A stretch of DNA of 64,000 bases from Paraburkholderia sp. BCC1886 (GCF_900996245.1 NZ_CAAJGK010000041.1:533382-597381), one strand, 5' to 3'. Shown: positions 47,183 through 56,428, counted from the stretch's first letter. Made by a program: numbers and translations. The notes: generated by a model from the sequence alone, not told the origin.

Positions 47183-47951
47183 GCTCCTGCAACAACGAAG
47201 CCGCGAGTGCGGCCCGATCAACGCAAGCGCCGGGAGCGCCGGGAGCGATGCGCGCGTGGTCGCCCGGCTCGCAGGCGTGAAAAAGCGCTATGGCGATAAC
47301 ACCGTGCTCGACAACGTCGACTTTACCGTGCGCAAAGGCGAATTCGTCGCGCTGGTCGGCCCGTCGGGCACCGGCAAGACGACCTTGCTGCGGCTGCTCG
47401 CGGGCCTCGAATCGGCTTCGGACGGCGACACCGAGGTGTCCGGCAGCACCTCGGTCGTGTTCCAGGAACCGCGGCTGATCCAGGCGCTGCGCGTGTGGAA
47501 GAACATCCTGCTGGACGACTCGGGCAAGCCCGATGCGCAGGCGCTCGCCCGCAGCGCGCTGCAGGACGTCGGCCTCGACGACAAGCTGGACAGTTGGCCG
47601 GTGAGCCTGTCCGGCGGCCAGGCGCAGCGCGTGGCAGTGGCGCGCGCGCTCTACCGGCGTCCGGACCTGATGCTGCTGGACGAACCGTTCAGCGCGCTGG
47701 ACGCGTTCACCCGGCGCAGCATCCAGAGCCTCGTGCTGAAGCTGTGGGCCAAATACCGCTTCGGCGTGGTCATCGTCACGCACGACCTCGACGAAGCGCT
47801 GATCCTCGCGGATCGCATCGTGATTCTCTCCAAAGGCCGAATCTGCCATGAAGCACGGGTCGATCTGCCGCGCGAACGGGATGTCACGTCACCGGAATTC
47901 AATGCGCTCAAGCGAGACCTGCTCAAGCAGTTCTCGCTCAGCATGTCCTGA
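47175..47951 (+). CDS. SsuB/TauB-type ABC ATP-binding protein
   Basis: The 258-residue ATPase has Walker A GPSGTGKTT, VVFQEPRLIQALRVWKN (the FQEPRLxPW region of SsuB), LSGGQAQR, LMLLDEPFSALDAF and VTHDLDEAL. GAGAGG precedes the ATG, which overlaps the permease stop by 8 bases. A 26-residue Ser/Gly/Ala-rich N-terminal extension precedes the domain. Drives the sulfonate-type importer. Confidence 0.93.
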   Translation: MSELLQQRSRECGPINASAGSAGSDARVVARLAGVKKRYGDNTVLDNVDFTVRKGEFVALVGPSGTGKTTLLRLLAGLESASDGDTEVSGSTSVVFQEPRLIQALRVWKNILLDDSGKPDAQALARSALQDVGLDDKLDSWPVSLSGGQAQRVAVARALYRRPDLMLLDEPFSALDAFTRRSIQSLVLKLWAKYRFGVVIVTHDLDEALILADRIVILSKGRICHEARVDLPRERDVTSPEFNALKRDLLKQFSLSMS

Positions 47952-47979
47952 TTTTTTTAACTTCGTTGCAAAGGTATCC

Positions 47980-49026
47980 ATGTCGCTCAAGAAATCGTTA
48001 AGCGCCGGTCTCGCCGTCGTGATCGCCACTGCCGCATTGGCGCTGTCGGGCACGGCCGGGGCGCAGAGTCAGCCCAATCTGAAAGACACCAGGCTGGTGA
48101 TCGCCTATCAGGACCCGGCGTTTCCGGCGCTGATCCGTAAATCGGGTGTCGTCGACGGCACGCCGTATCAGATCGAATGGGTGCTGCTCACCGGACCCGC
48201 GGCCAACCTGTCGGCGCTCTATGCCGGCAAGATCGACCTCGGTCATATGGGCGACACCTCGCTGACCATCGAACAGGCCAACGCGCGCACCGAATGGACC
48301 GCCGATGCCACGCCGCTGCGCATCGTCGCCGCGTGGCGCAATGCCTATTCGAAGGAATATCCGGCGGTCATCACGGCGGTGCGCACCAGCGCCAACATCC
48401 AGACGGTTCAGCAGATCAAGGGACATAAGGTCGGCTACAACTACGGCGGCTACAACCACTCGCAATATCTGGCGACGCTGGTCAAGGCCGGCGTGACCGA
48501 GAAAGACGTGGAAGCGGTCAAGTTCGCCGATGGCGCCACTTCCGCCGCCGGCTTCAACGCGGGGCAGGTGGACGTGTATGCGGGCGCGCTGGGTCCGATT
48601 CTGCCGACCATCAAATCGGGCGCCGGCCGCATTCTGCTGAACGACCGCGAAACGCAGATTCCCGCGCTCAACGTGTGGACCACGACCTCCGCGGACCTGA
48701 AGGACCCGGCCAAGGTGGCCGCGTTCCAGGATTTCTTCTCGCGGCTGTCGGGCTACTGGGCCTGGCACGACGCGCATAAAGACGAGGTGATCGGCGTCCT
48801 GAAGGACACGCTCAAGATTACCGACGAGCGCGCCGCGTTCGAATACGAGGTACGTAGCGGCAATTTCGTGAAGTTCGACGCGGGTCTGCTCGGTCAGGAA
48901 CAGGCTATCGCCGACATCCTCTACAACGGCCACGCGATCAAAAAGAAGGTGAAGGTTCAGGTCGAATACGATCCGCAATTCAACGCGGCGCAAAAAGCGG
49001 TCTGGCCGATCAAAACCAAAGACTGA
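47980..49026 (+). CDS. SsuA-like ABC substrate-binding protein
   Basis: The 348-residue periplasmic protein has a signal peptide (cut near AGAQ) and NMT1/SsuA-family motifs: WVLLTGPAANLSALYAGKIDLGHMGDT, IVAAWRNAY, IKGHKVGYNYGGYNHSQYLATLVKAG in segments, GQVDVYAGALGPILPTI and a helical C-terminus. SsuA relatives bind alkanesulfonates. Its location after permease and ATPase is reversed relative to E. coli ssuA but common in Burkholderia. A weak frame extension upstream (47848) is inside the ATPase gene. Confidence 0.9.
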   Translation: MSLKKSLSAGLAVVIATAALALSGTAGAQSQPNLKDTRLVIAYQDPAFPALIRKSGVVDGTPYQIEWVLLTGPAANLSALYAGKIDLGHMGDTSLTIEQANARTEWTADATPLRIVAAWRNAYSKEYPAVITAVRTSANIQTVQQIKGHKVGYNYGGYNHSQYLATLVKAGVTEKDVEAVKFADGATSAAGFNAGQVDVYAGALGPILPTIKSGAGRILLNDRETQIPALNVWTTTSADLKDPAKVAAFQDFFSRLSGYWAWHDAHKDEVIGVLKDTLKITDERAAFEYEVRSGNFVKFDAGLLGQEQAIADILYNGHAIKKKVKVQVEYDPQFNAAQKAVWPIKTKD

Positions 49027-49067
49027 TTTTCTCTCCGGGCGAGAGTCCTCTACTACGGTTTTCAGCC

Positions 49068-50645
49068 ATGCCGAATCGCATCTCCGCTCTCACCTTGAAA
49101 CGCTGGCTGCACGACGGCGGCGAAATTGCATTGTTCGATGTCCGCGAGCACGGGCAGTACGGTGAAGGCCATCTGTTTTACGCCGTGCCGCTGCCATACA
49201 GCGTGCTCGAACGCGAGGTGGGACGACTTGCGCCGAATCGCCGGGTGCGTGTCGTGGTGTACGGGGAGGGCGACGATGGCGCCGTCGAGCGGGCCGCCGC
49301 GCGCCTGACCGCGTTGGGCTACACGGCGGTGCATCGGCTCGAAGGCGGGACGCGGGCGTGGCAGGAAGCCGGATTCAAGCTGTTCAAAGGCGTGAACGTC
49401 CCGTCCAAAGCGTTCGGCGAACTGGTCGAAGAAGTCGCCCAGACGGCGCACATTCCGGCCGCCACGCTGCTGACGTGGCAGAAGTCGGCGACGCCGCCGG
49501 TGGTACTCGACGGCCGCCCGCTTGGCGAATACGCCGCGATGAGTATTCCCGGCGCGGCGTGCTGCCCGAATGGCGAACTCGCGTACCGGTTCGACACCTT
49601 CGTTACCGACGGGGACACACCCATCGTCGTCAATTGCGCGGGGCGCACGCGCAGCATCGTCGGCGCGCAGACCTTGCTGCATCTCGGCATCCGCAATCCG
49701 GTCTTTGCGCTGGAGAACGGCACACAGGGCTGGAATCTGGCCGACCTGCCGCTCGAACGCGCTCAGCAGCGGCGTTATGCGGACGCGGTCAGCCCACCCG
49801 CCGGACGCGTCGAGGCTGCACGCGCGTTCGCGCTACGCGCGGGCGTCGAGTGGGTCGTTGCGCAAACCGTTCGCACCTGGGTCGATGCCGGAGAAAGAAG
49901 CGTCTATTTGTGCGACGTGCGTACCCCGGAGGAGTTCGCGGCCGGGACGCTGCGCGGCGCGCAACATGCGCCGGGCGGACAGTTGCAGCAGGCGACCGAT
50001 CAGTTCATCGGGGTTCGTCATGCGCGCGTCGTGCTGTTCGACGACGACGGCATTCGCGCACCGGTCACGGCCGCCTGGTTGCGTCAGTTGGGACACGAAG
50101 CGTGGGTGCTCGAAGGCGGTCTTCACAGCGGCCTGGCGTTGGCCGAACCGCTCGTGCAGGAAGCGCCGGTCTTACCGACTATCGATGCCGACACGCTGGC
50201 GCGCCGGATCGCGGAAGAAAGCGTGGCGGTCGTGGACCTGCGCGCGAGCGCGGCCTGGCTCGATGCGCATGTGCCGGGGAGTGTCTGGAGCATTCGCCCC
50301 GAACTCGCAACGACGCTGTCGAAAACGCAATCGCGCGTCGCTTTCATCGTGGACGACCCACGCATTGCAGCCTGGGCGGTGGCCGATCTCCCCGACGCCG
50401 GCCGCTACGAATTCAGCGTGCTCGACGGTGGTATTGCCGCGTGGCGGCAACGGCAGGACGTCGCTCGCGCAACGCCCGATGCGCTGCCGAACGAAGTGCG
50501 CATCGATTTCCTGTTCTTCACCCACGACCGCCATGCGGGCAATAAGGCGGCCTCGCGCGAATACCTCGCGTGGGAACTCGGGCTGCTCGCGCAACTGGAC
50601 GAAGCGGACCGCGCCGGGTTCCGTCCGTTGAGCACGCCCCAGTGA
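49068..50645 (+). CDS. Four-repeat rhodanese-like sulfurtransferase, second copy
   Basis: The 525-residue paralogue of the 43299 product has the same four-repeat layout. Entry motifs are FDVREHGQY, LDGRPLGEY, CDVRTPEEF and VDLRASAAW. A single catalytic Cys190 lies in VVNCAGRTRS of repeat 2. Loops of repeats 1, 3 and 4 read VVYGEGDDG, VVLFDDDGIRA and VAFIVDDPRIA. The tail NKAASREYLAWELGLLAQLDEADR mirrors the first copy. Conservation of the one-cysteine pattern in both argues for a selected, not decayed, architecture. Last gene of the run. Confidence 0.9.
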   Translation: MPNRISALTLKRWLHDGGEIALFDVREHGQYGEGHLFYAVPLPYSVLEREVGRLAPNRRVRVVVYGEGDDGAVERAAARLTALGYTAVHRLEGGTRAWQEAGFKLFKGVNVPSKAFGELVEEVAQTAHIPAATLLTWQKSATPPVVLDGRPLGEYAAMSIPGAACCPNGELAYRFDTFVTDGDTPIVVNCAGRTRSIVGAQTLLHLGIRNPVFALENGTQGWNLADLPLERAQQRRYADAVSPPAGRVEAARAFALRAGVEWVVAQTVRTWVDAGERSVYLCDVRTPEEFAAGTLRGAQHAPGGQLQQATDQFIGVRHARVVLFDDDGIRAPVTAAWLRQLGHEAWVLEGGLHSGLALAEPLVQEAPVLPTIDADTLARRIAEESVAVVDLRASAAWLDAHVPGSVWSIRPELATTLSKTQSRVAFIVDDPRIAAWAVADLPDAGRYEFSVLDGGIAAWRQRQDVARATPDALPNEVRIDFLFFTHDRHAGNKAASREYLAWELGLLAQLDEADRAGFRPLSTPQ

Positions 50646-50680
50646 GAGAGGCGTCGCTCCCCACCTGAACAATCCCGCTT

Positions 50681-51598
50681 TTATTGCGGCCCGAGTTCGC
50701 GAATCAGCGTGTCGAGTTGCGCGACTTCGTCGTCGGTGAGGTCGGTGAGCGGCGCGCGCACCGGGCCCGCGTCGTGTCCCACCAGCTTCGCACCCGCTTT
50801 CACGATACTCACCGCGTAACCCGCGCGACGGTTCCGGATTTTCAGGTACGGCAGGAAGAACGAATCGATCAGGCGGCCGACGGTTGCGTGATCGTCCGTT
50901 GCAATCGCCCGATAGAATTCGATCGCCGTGCGCGGAATGAAGTTGAATACCGCCGAGCTATACACCGGCACACCGAGCGCCTTGTACGCGGCGGCGTAGA
51001 CTTCGGCGGTCGGCAGGCCGCCGAGATAGGACAGGCGCTCACCCAGACGGCGGCGGATCGTCACCATATTCTCGATTTCACCGACCCCGTCCTTGAAGCC
51101 GATCAGATTCGGGCACGCGTCGGCAAGCACCTCGAGCGTGTCCGCCGTGAAGCGCGCATTCGCACGGTTGTACACGATCACGCCGATGTCCGGCACGGCC
51201 TTGCAGACTTCTTCGACGTGCGCGGCAATTCCCTCGGGGCTCGCTTCGGTCAGGTAATGCGGCATCAACAGAATGCCGTTTGCGCCAAGCCGCCGCGCTT
51301 CCTGCGCGTAGTCGATCGCGACGCGCGTCGGGCCGCCCGCCCCCGCGAGAATCGGCACCTTGCCTTTGCAGGTCTCGGTCGCAACACGAATCACGTTGGT
51401 GTAGTCGGTTTTCGTCAGCGAGAAAAATTCACCGGTGCCGCCCGCGGCAAACAGCGCCGTCGCGCCATAGGGCGCGAGCCATTCGAGGCGCTCGGCATAG
51501 GTCGTCGCGCGGAAGTTGCCGGCCGTGTCGAAGTCGGTGACGGGAAAGGAAAGCAGGCCGTCCGAAACGATCTGTTTGAGTTCCTGGGGTGTGGTCAT
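50681..51598 (-). CDS. kdgD: 5-dehydro-4-deoxyglucarate dehydratase
   Basis: The 305-residue member of the DHDPS/NAL aldolase superfamily converts 5-keto-4-deoxy-D-glucarate to 2-oxoglutarate semialdehyde with loss of CO2 and water. Schiff-base Lys169 is in [15 protein letters not shown] and Tyr143 in [21 protein letters not shown] binds the substrate carboxylate. KDG dehydratase signatures ([20 protein letters not shown]) separate it from dihydrodipicolinate synthase. It heads the downstream end of a four-gene sugar-acid operon; the next enzyme, semialdehyde dehydrogenase, is not in the window. Confidence 0.94.
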   Translation of the reverse strand: MTTPQELKQIVSDGLLSFPVTDFDTAGNFRATTYAERLEWLAPYGATALFAAGGTGEFFSLTKTDYTNVIRVATETCKGKVPILAGAGGPTRVAIDYAQEARRLGANGILLMPHYLTEASPEGIAAHVEEVCKAVPDIGVIVYNRANARFTADTLEVLADACPNLIGFKDGVGEIENMVTIRRRLGERLSYLGGLPTAEVYAAAYKALGVPVYSSAVFNFIPRTAIEFYRAIATDDHATVGRLIDSFFLPYLKIRNRRAGYAVSIVKAGAKLVGHDAGPVRAPLTDLTDDEVAQLDTLIRELGPQ

Positions 51599-51686
51599 GT
51601 GCTATCTCCTGAAAGCGGGTACGCGGCGCCGACGCGTGATGCGGGCGGTGCCAGTGATGCAGTGGATACGGTTGATGGAAATCGGA

Positions 51687-51722
51687 TCGGACAGCGCGTC
51701 AGACAGCCCATCAGACAGCGGT
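51687..51722. repeat. Three 12-bp tandem repeats at the dehydrogenase 3' end
   Basis: Units TCGGACAGCGCG, TCAGACAGCCCA and TCAGACAGCGGT run through the stop codon (TCA on the forward strand, 51711-51713) of the hydroxyacid dehydrogenase into the gap before kdgD. Confidence 0.75.
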
Positions 51723-52676
51723 CAGCACCGGCTGGCCGGAAGCGAATGCGGCGATGTTATCGAGCATGAGTTGCGTCATCGCTTCGCGCGTCTCGGCCGT
51801 GCCGCTCGCGATGTGCGGCGTGAGCACGACGTTGTCGAGCGCGAGCAGCGCAGGCGGCACGACCGGTTCGTGTTCGAACACGTCGAGCGCGGCGCCGAGA
51901 ATCGCGCGCCGCGTGAGCGCGTCGATCAGCGCGCGTTCGTCGACTACCGGGCCGCGCGCGACGTTGACGAGCATGCCGCGAGGGCCGAGCGCGTCCAGCA
52001 CGCGCGCATCGACCAGGTGATGCGTTGCCGCGCCCCCCGGCACGGACAGGATCAGCACGTCGGCGTCGCGCGCCAGTTCGAGGAGCGAGGGGTAGTACGG
52101 GTAATCGACGCCGGCCCGGCGCTCGGGTCCGTGATAGGCGATCCGCATGCCGAACGCGCTGGCGCGCAGTGCGATCTCGCTCCCGATGGCGCCCAGACCG
52201 ACGATCCCGCACAGCTTGCCGCCGAGCTTCGTGCCGAGCGTCGCGCGCCCTGCCGTCCATTGGTCCGAGCGCAGCAGCGCGTCGGCGTGAACGATGCGCC
52301 GCGCGAGTGCGAGCAGCAGCCCGAGCGCCATATCGGCGACGCAGGCGTTGAGCACGTTGGGCGTATTCGTCACGACGATGTCGCGAGCCCGCGCCGCGTC
52401 CAGATCGATCGGGTCCGTCCCCACACCGAAACTCGCGATCAGGCGCAGATTGGGCAACTGTTCGATGAATCCGGCCGACGCGCCGAATACGCCGCTGGTG
52501 GCGAGCACGTCGAAGCGGGCGCCATGTTGCGCGAGAAACGCAGCCTGATCCGGCTGTTCCCATAATTTATCGATCGTGTGGTCCGCTTCGAGACGTGCGA
52601 TCAGATCGGCGGAAAGCGGTCCTTTCATCAGAACGCGGTGACGGCGTGCGGAGGGGAGAGGCGTCGGGATGGTCAT
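51711..52676 (-). CDS. D-isomer-specific 2-hydroxyacid dehydrogenase
   Basis: The 321-residue NAD(P)H-dependent dehydrogenase has a Rossmann motif GIVGLGAIGSEIALRASAFG, catalytic Arg in NVARGPVVDE, Glu in FEHEPVVP and His in LTPHIASGTAE, the complete D-2-hydroxyacid set. Likely reduces or oxidises a ketoacid of the sugar-acid pathway (glyoxylate/hydroxypyruvate reductase-like); the partner substrate is not determined. Lies between the symporter and kdgD, 15 bases after the former's stop. Confidence 0.93.
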   Translation of the reverse strand: MTIPTPLPSARRHRVLMKGPLSADLIARLEADHTIDKLWEQPDQAAFLAQHGARFDVLATSGVFGASAGFIEQLPNLRLIASFGVGTDPIDLDAARARDIVVTNTPNVLNACVADMALGLLLALARRIVHADALLRSDQWTAGRATLGTKLGGKLCGIVGLGAIGSEIALRASAFGMRIAYHGPERRAGVDYPYYPSLLELARDADVLILSVPGGAATHHLVDARVLDALGPRGMLVNVARGPVVDERALIDALTRRAILGAALDVFEHEPVVPPALLALDNVVLTPHIASGTAETREAMTQLMLDNIAAFASGQPVLTAV

Positions 52677-52691
52677 TGGAAAGGCCTGATG

Positions 52692-54134
52692 TCAGCGGGG
52701 ATGCGGTTGGCTCGCGGCGCGACGGGGCGGCGTCTCGGCATGATCGTCGCGCGTGGGTCGAAACAGATGGCTGATCGCCATGGTCACGACGGGCACGGCG
52801 AGCGAGAAATACGAGCTGTCGATACCGAACGGATTGCCCGCGATGAACCACGCGATCGTTGTAATGATGGACAGCACGATGCCGGCGAGCGCACCTCGCG
52901 GCGTGCCGAAACGTGGCGCGTAAAAGCACAGCAGAACCAGCACGGCCAGCGTCGCGCGCAGCGATTTGCCGAGAAACGCGATGAGCAGAATCTTGCTGGC
53001 GAACAACGCGAGCACCAGCGGAATGAGGCCGATCGCCACGGTGGCGATCCGCACGAAGCGCAGCGAGCGGGCGTCGTTGCTGGCACTGCTTTCGCCGCTC
53101 TGGCGGCCGAAATGAGGTTCGTAAAAGTCGCGCAGCAGCAGCGTGCTCGACGCGATGGTGCTGGCGGAAATACCGCCGAACAGCGCACCCGCCAGCCCCA
53201 TTACGACGATGCTCGCGGCGAACGGCGGCATGTGCGAGATGATTACGGGGAACGCGTCGATGGAGCGGATGCCCGGATACAGGAACGCGCTGCAGACGCC
53301 GATTAGCGCGACCACCACGCCGAACGGCACCATCAGCGCCGCGACGTAGTAGCACGCGCGGCGCGCACCACGCTCATCGGGTGTCGTGACGACGCCCTGA
53401 ATCACGTACTGCGTCGCGAAGATCGAGCCGATGCCCGCGATCATCCACGCAATGATCTGCGCGACGCCGACGCCCGACAGGTCGAACATGTGCGCAGGCA
53501 GCGCAGCTTGCAGACGCGCATAGCCGCCGGCCTGGGTCATGGCGTAAGACAGCGCGAGCACGATACCCACGTATTTGATGACCGCGTTCAGCGTGTTCGT
53601 GTAGACCACCGAGCGGAAGCCGCCGACCGTCACGAAGAAAATCGCCACCACGCCGACGATGATCGTCGCGGCCGTGTGTCCGATGCCGAGCACGGTGCCC
53701 AGCACCGCGCCGCCTGCGGCATATAGCGCGACCGCGACGACGTTCAGCGAAAAAATCGTCAGGGCCGAGGCGGCGTAGCGTACGCCACGGCCGTAGTTCT
53801 GTTCCAGAATCGCCGAGATGGTGTTCAGGCCGGTACGCCGGTAACGTCCCACCAGCAGCAGACCGAGCAGCAGGAAACCGATGGCCAGCGCAACGAGACT
53901 CCACGCCGCCGAAATGCCTTTCTCGAAGCCGAGCTGCGCGGTGCCGATGCTGACCGAACTGCCGATGAATTCGGACAGCAGCAACGCCGCGATCATCATC
54001 GGTGGAAACGACTTGCCGCCGGTCGTGAAGGCCGCGCTACTGCCTGCGTGACGGCGCACGCCGAGGCCGATCAGCGCGACGATCACGAAGTACAGCGCGG
54101 CTATTCCGATGACGATGAGGGCTCTGTGCGACAT
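52692..54134 (-). CDS. Sodium:solute symporter (SSS family)
   Basis: The 480-residue membrane protein has about 13 spans. It opens IVIGIAALYFVIVALIGLGVRRH and shows SSS-family features: FTTGGKSFPPMMIAALLLSEFIGSSVSIGTAQLGFEKGISAAW (residues about 36-78), the Na+-site region GGISASTIASSTLLLRDFY and a conserved G-x-G-A in TM2. The open frame to 54569 is not signal-like; ATG 54134 follows AGGAGA. In context it probably imports the sugar acid catabolised by the dehydratases. Confidence 0.9.
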   Translation of the reverse strand: MSHRALIVIGIAALYFVIVALIGLGVRRHAGSSAAFTTGGKSFPPMMIAALLLSEFIGSSVSIGTAQLGFEKGISAAWSLVALAIGFLLLGLLLVGRYRRTGLNTISAILEQNYGRGVRYAASALTIFSLNVVAVALYAAGGAVLGTVLGIGHTAATIIVGVVAIFFVTVGGFRSVVYTNTLNAVIKYVGIVLALSYAMTQAGGYARLQAALPAHMFDLSGVGVAQIIAWMIAGIGSIFATQYVIQGVVTTPDERGARRACYYVAALMVPFGVVVALIGVCSAFLYPGIRSIDAFPVIISHMPPFAASIVVMGLAGALFGGISASTIASSTLLLRDFYEPHFGRQSGESSASNDARSLRFVRIATVAIGLIPLVLALFASKILLIAFLGKSLRATLAVLVLLCFYAPRFGTPRGALAGIVLSIITTIAWFIAGNPFGIDSSYFSLAVPVVTMAISHLFRPTRDDHAETPPRRAASQPHPR

Positions 54135-54279
54135 GTTGTGTCTCCTGGGATGTCCGCTGCGCGCAGCGGCATTTTGTCTTGCCCCCAGCGGTTCTGATGG
54201 CCGCTTCTGGAAGGTCGAACCGCCGGTCGGGATGCTGCTTCGGACCGGTGGTTGCTCCTGCTGTGCAACGCAACCCGAT

Positions 54280-55506
54280 TCAATGTGACTGGTGCGGATT
54301 GCCTCGCGGCCTGCCGCTCTCGCGCACGATTGCGTCGCTGCGCCGACGTACCTCGGGCCGCAGCGCAGTGCCGAGACCCGGACGGGTCGGCGCGAGGGCG
54401 GCCCCCTGATGGATTTCGGGCAGTCCATCGACCAGGTCCGCATACCACGTCGCCAGCGATGCCCGCACGACTTCCTGATAAATCGCCGTCGGCGCATGAA
54501 TGGCCAGCTGCAGACCCGCCATGAGCGCGACCGGGCCGGTGCAGTCGTGCGGCGCGAGCGGGCGCCCATGCGTTTCGGCGAGCGCCGCGATCTTGCGGGC
54601 TTCGGTCAGACCGCCGCACCAGGTGAGATCGAGCATCACGAAATCGACGGCGTCGGCGGCGAGCATGTCGTAGAAGCGCCGCGCGCCCGCCAGGTTCTCC
54701 CCGCCGCAGATCGGCGCACGCGTCTGTCTGCGCAGATCCGCGACGGCGGCGATGTTGTCCATCTTCGCGATCGGATCTTCGACCCACAGTACGTGGTACT
54801 CGGCCAGTGCATTGCAGATACGGGCCGCGGCCTGCGTGCCCCACAAGCTGTGCAGCTCGCACATGATTTCGATTCGCTCGCCGACGGCCGAGCGAATGCG
54901 GCGGAACGGCTCGAGGCCCGTCTTGAGATTGGCGAGACTGATCTGATGCGGACTCAGCGTGGCGAAGTCGTCGAACGGCCAGATTTTCATGGCTGCGTAG
55001 CCTTCGGCAAGCAGGCTCTCGGCCAGCCCGCCGGCGTCGCGCATGAAGGCGATCTGGTCGTCGTAGGGGCCGCTGATCCGGTCGTCGGTGCCGATCGAGC
55101 GGCGCCCGCCCAGCGACGTATTGAAGTCATACCCGGCGCACGTGTTGTAGACCGGCACGCTGGCGCGCATCGCGCCGCCGAGCGCCACGTGAACCGGCAC
55201 ACCGCTGCGCTGGCCCGCGAGATCCCATAGCGCGATATCGACCGCGCTCGCCGCGCGAACCTCGGCGCTGCTGCTGCCGAAACCCACGTACGGATTCATC
55301 AGTTCCGTTGCGATCGCGTTGATGTGCGCGGCGTCGCGGCCGACGATGGCCGGCGCGATCTGCTCATGAAGTACCGCTTCGACCGCCTGGGCGCCGCGAA
55401 ACGTCTCGCCGAGTCCGGTCAGGCCGTCGTCGGTTTCCAGCTCGACCCAGATCAGCTTGGGGCGCTCGGGAAGCCGGATGGTTCGCAGGGCAGTCAGGGT
55501 GGGCAT
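54280..55506 (-). CDS. Enolase-superfamily (mandelate-racemase subgroup) sugar-acid dehydratase
   Basis: The 408-residue protein has the MR_MLE fold: capping domain (about 1-120) and barrel with AMKIWPFDDF, metal ligands in CELHSLWG, VEDPI and CGGENLAG, plus LDLTWCGGLTEA and APHDCTGP matching the Asp-His dyad of mandelate racemase. Such enzymes dehydrate sugar acids to 2-keto-3-deoxy acids. With kdgD and a symporter, a glucarate/galactarate-type substrate is likely. The tail after GLGTALRPE has about 20 basic residues of no domain. ATG 55506 precedes a divergent GntR gene by 109 bases. Confidence 0.9.
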   Translation of the reverse strand: MPTLTALRTIRLPERPKLIWVELETDDGLTGLGETFRGAQAVEAVLHEQIAPAIVGRDAAHINAIATELMNPYVGFGSSSAEVRAASAVDIALWDLAGQRSGVPVHVALGGAMRASVPVYNTCAGYDFNTSLGGRRSIGTDDRISGPYDDQIAFMRDAGGLAESLLAEGYAAMKIWPFDDFATLSPHQISLANLKTGLEPFRRIRSAVGERIEIMCELHSLWGTQAAARICNALAEYHVLWVEDPIAKMDNIAAVADLRRQTRAPICGGENLAGARRFYDMLAADAVDFVMLDLTWCGGLTEARKIAALAETHGRPLAPHDCTGPVALMAGLQLAIHAPTAIYQEVVRASLATWYADLVDGLPEIHQGAALAPTRPGLGTALRPEVRRRSDAIVRESGRPRGNPHQSH

Positions 55507-55554
55507 GGGAAGTCGATAACTCGATTGCGATGTCCCATTCTCAAAATGCGCGGG

Positions 55555-55584
55555 TAAGCTGTCAAACTTATCGGCTAAGCTGTC
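55555..55584. promoter_or_regulatory. Phased direct repeats, likely GntR operator
   Basis: TAAGCTGTC occurs at 55555-55563 and again at 55576-55584, exactly 21 bp apart (two helical turns), in the 109-base gap between the dehydratase operon and gntR. The second copy continues GGACAG, giving a short TGTC/GACA inverted pair. Confidence 0.65.
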
Positions 55585-55615
55585 GGACAGGTTCGGAAAT
55601 CTCTCAGGGTAAATC

Positions 55616-56326
55616 ATGTATTCGCTTCGCACTTCGCCGCATATCGCTGCTCATACGCAGGACGAGCATGCTTACGACCAGTTGCTCGCGTTGCTGAGCG
55701 ACCCTGAGTTCAGTCCCGACGCGCGCCTGCCGTCGGAGCAGACGCTGGCCGAGCGTTTCGGCGTTTCCCGGCCGATGCTGCGCCAGGCGCTGGTGCGACT
55801 GCGTGCCGAGGGGCGCATCTATTCGCGCAAGGGGTCGGGACATTACGTCAGCAAGGACCGCGGGACCGCGCCGGGCCTGGCGTTTTCGACCCTGGCAAGC
55901 ATTCCCGACGTGCGCAGTTTTCTGGAGTTTCGCCGCAGTCTCGAAGGCGAAAGTGCGGCATGCGCGGCGCAGACGGGCGACCGCGTCGCCTTTGCGAAGC
56001 TGCGCAAAAGCCATCTGAAACTGGCTCAGACGCTGGCCGCCGGCGAACCCGGCATCGAGCAGGACATAGCGTTTCATATGGCCGTCGCGCAGGCGACCGG
56101 CAACCGGTTTTTCACGCATACGCTCGCCGCGCTGTCGGAGCAGATGAGCTTCAGCATCCGGCTCGTGCGGGATCTCGCGGGACGGCCGGTCGTTGCGCGC
56201 CGGGAAGAAGTGCTGCATGAACACGTGCAGATTCTCGACGCGATCGACGCCGGCGATGCCGCCGGTGCGCGAGCGGCCATGCGCGCTCACATCGACGGCG
56301 GCATCGCGCGACTGTTCGAGCGCTAG
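55616..56326 (+). CDS. GntR-family regulator, FadR/FCD subfamily
   Basis: The 236-residue regulator has an N-terminal winged HTH (DARLPSEQTLAERFGVSRPMLRQALVRLRAEGRIYSRKGSGHYV in segments, residues 35-80) and an all-helical FCD domain with DIAFHMAVAQATGN and HEHVQILDAIDAGDAAGARAAMRAHI, containing the metal-binding Asp/His pattern. It normally senses a sugar acid or other carboxylate. Divergent from the sugar-acid operon, its presumed target; start ATG 55616 follows CAGGG. Confidence 0.93.
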   Translation: MYSLRTSPHIAAHTQDEHAYDQLLALLSDPEFSPDARLPSEQTLAERFGVSRPMLRQALVRLRAEGRIYSRKGSGHYVSKDRGTAPGLAFSTLASIPDVRSFLEFRRSLEGESAACAAQTGDRVAFAKLRKSHLKLAQTLAAGEPGIEQDIAFHMAVAQATGNRFFTHTLAALSEQMSFSIRLVRDLAGRPVVARREEVLHEHVQILDAIDAGDAAGARAAMRAHIDGGIARLFER

Positions 56327-56428
56327 ACGGCCTTTATCGGTTCCAATCCAGGCGGGCGGAAAGGGATGCGGCCTGCCGTTTCATGGCATGATCTTGCGCA
56401 CTATTCCCCCGTCACAGGAGTATTGATC

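Noticed and set aside
52692..54569. 625-codon version of the SSS symporter
   Set aside because: The extra N-terminal part lies inside the dehydratase gene and has no transporter character; AGGAGA marks ATG 54134.
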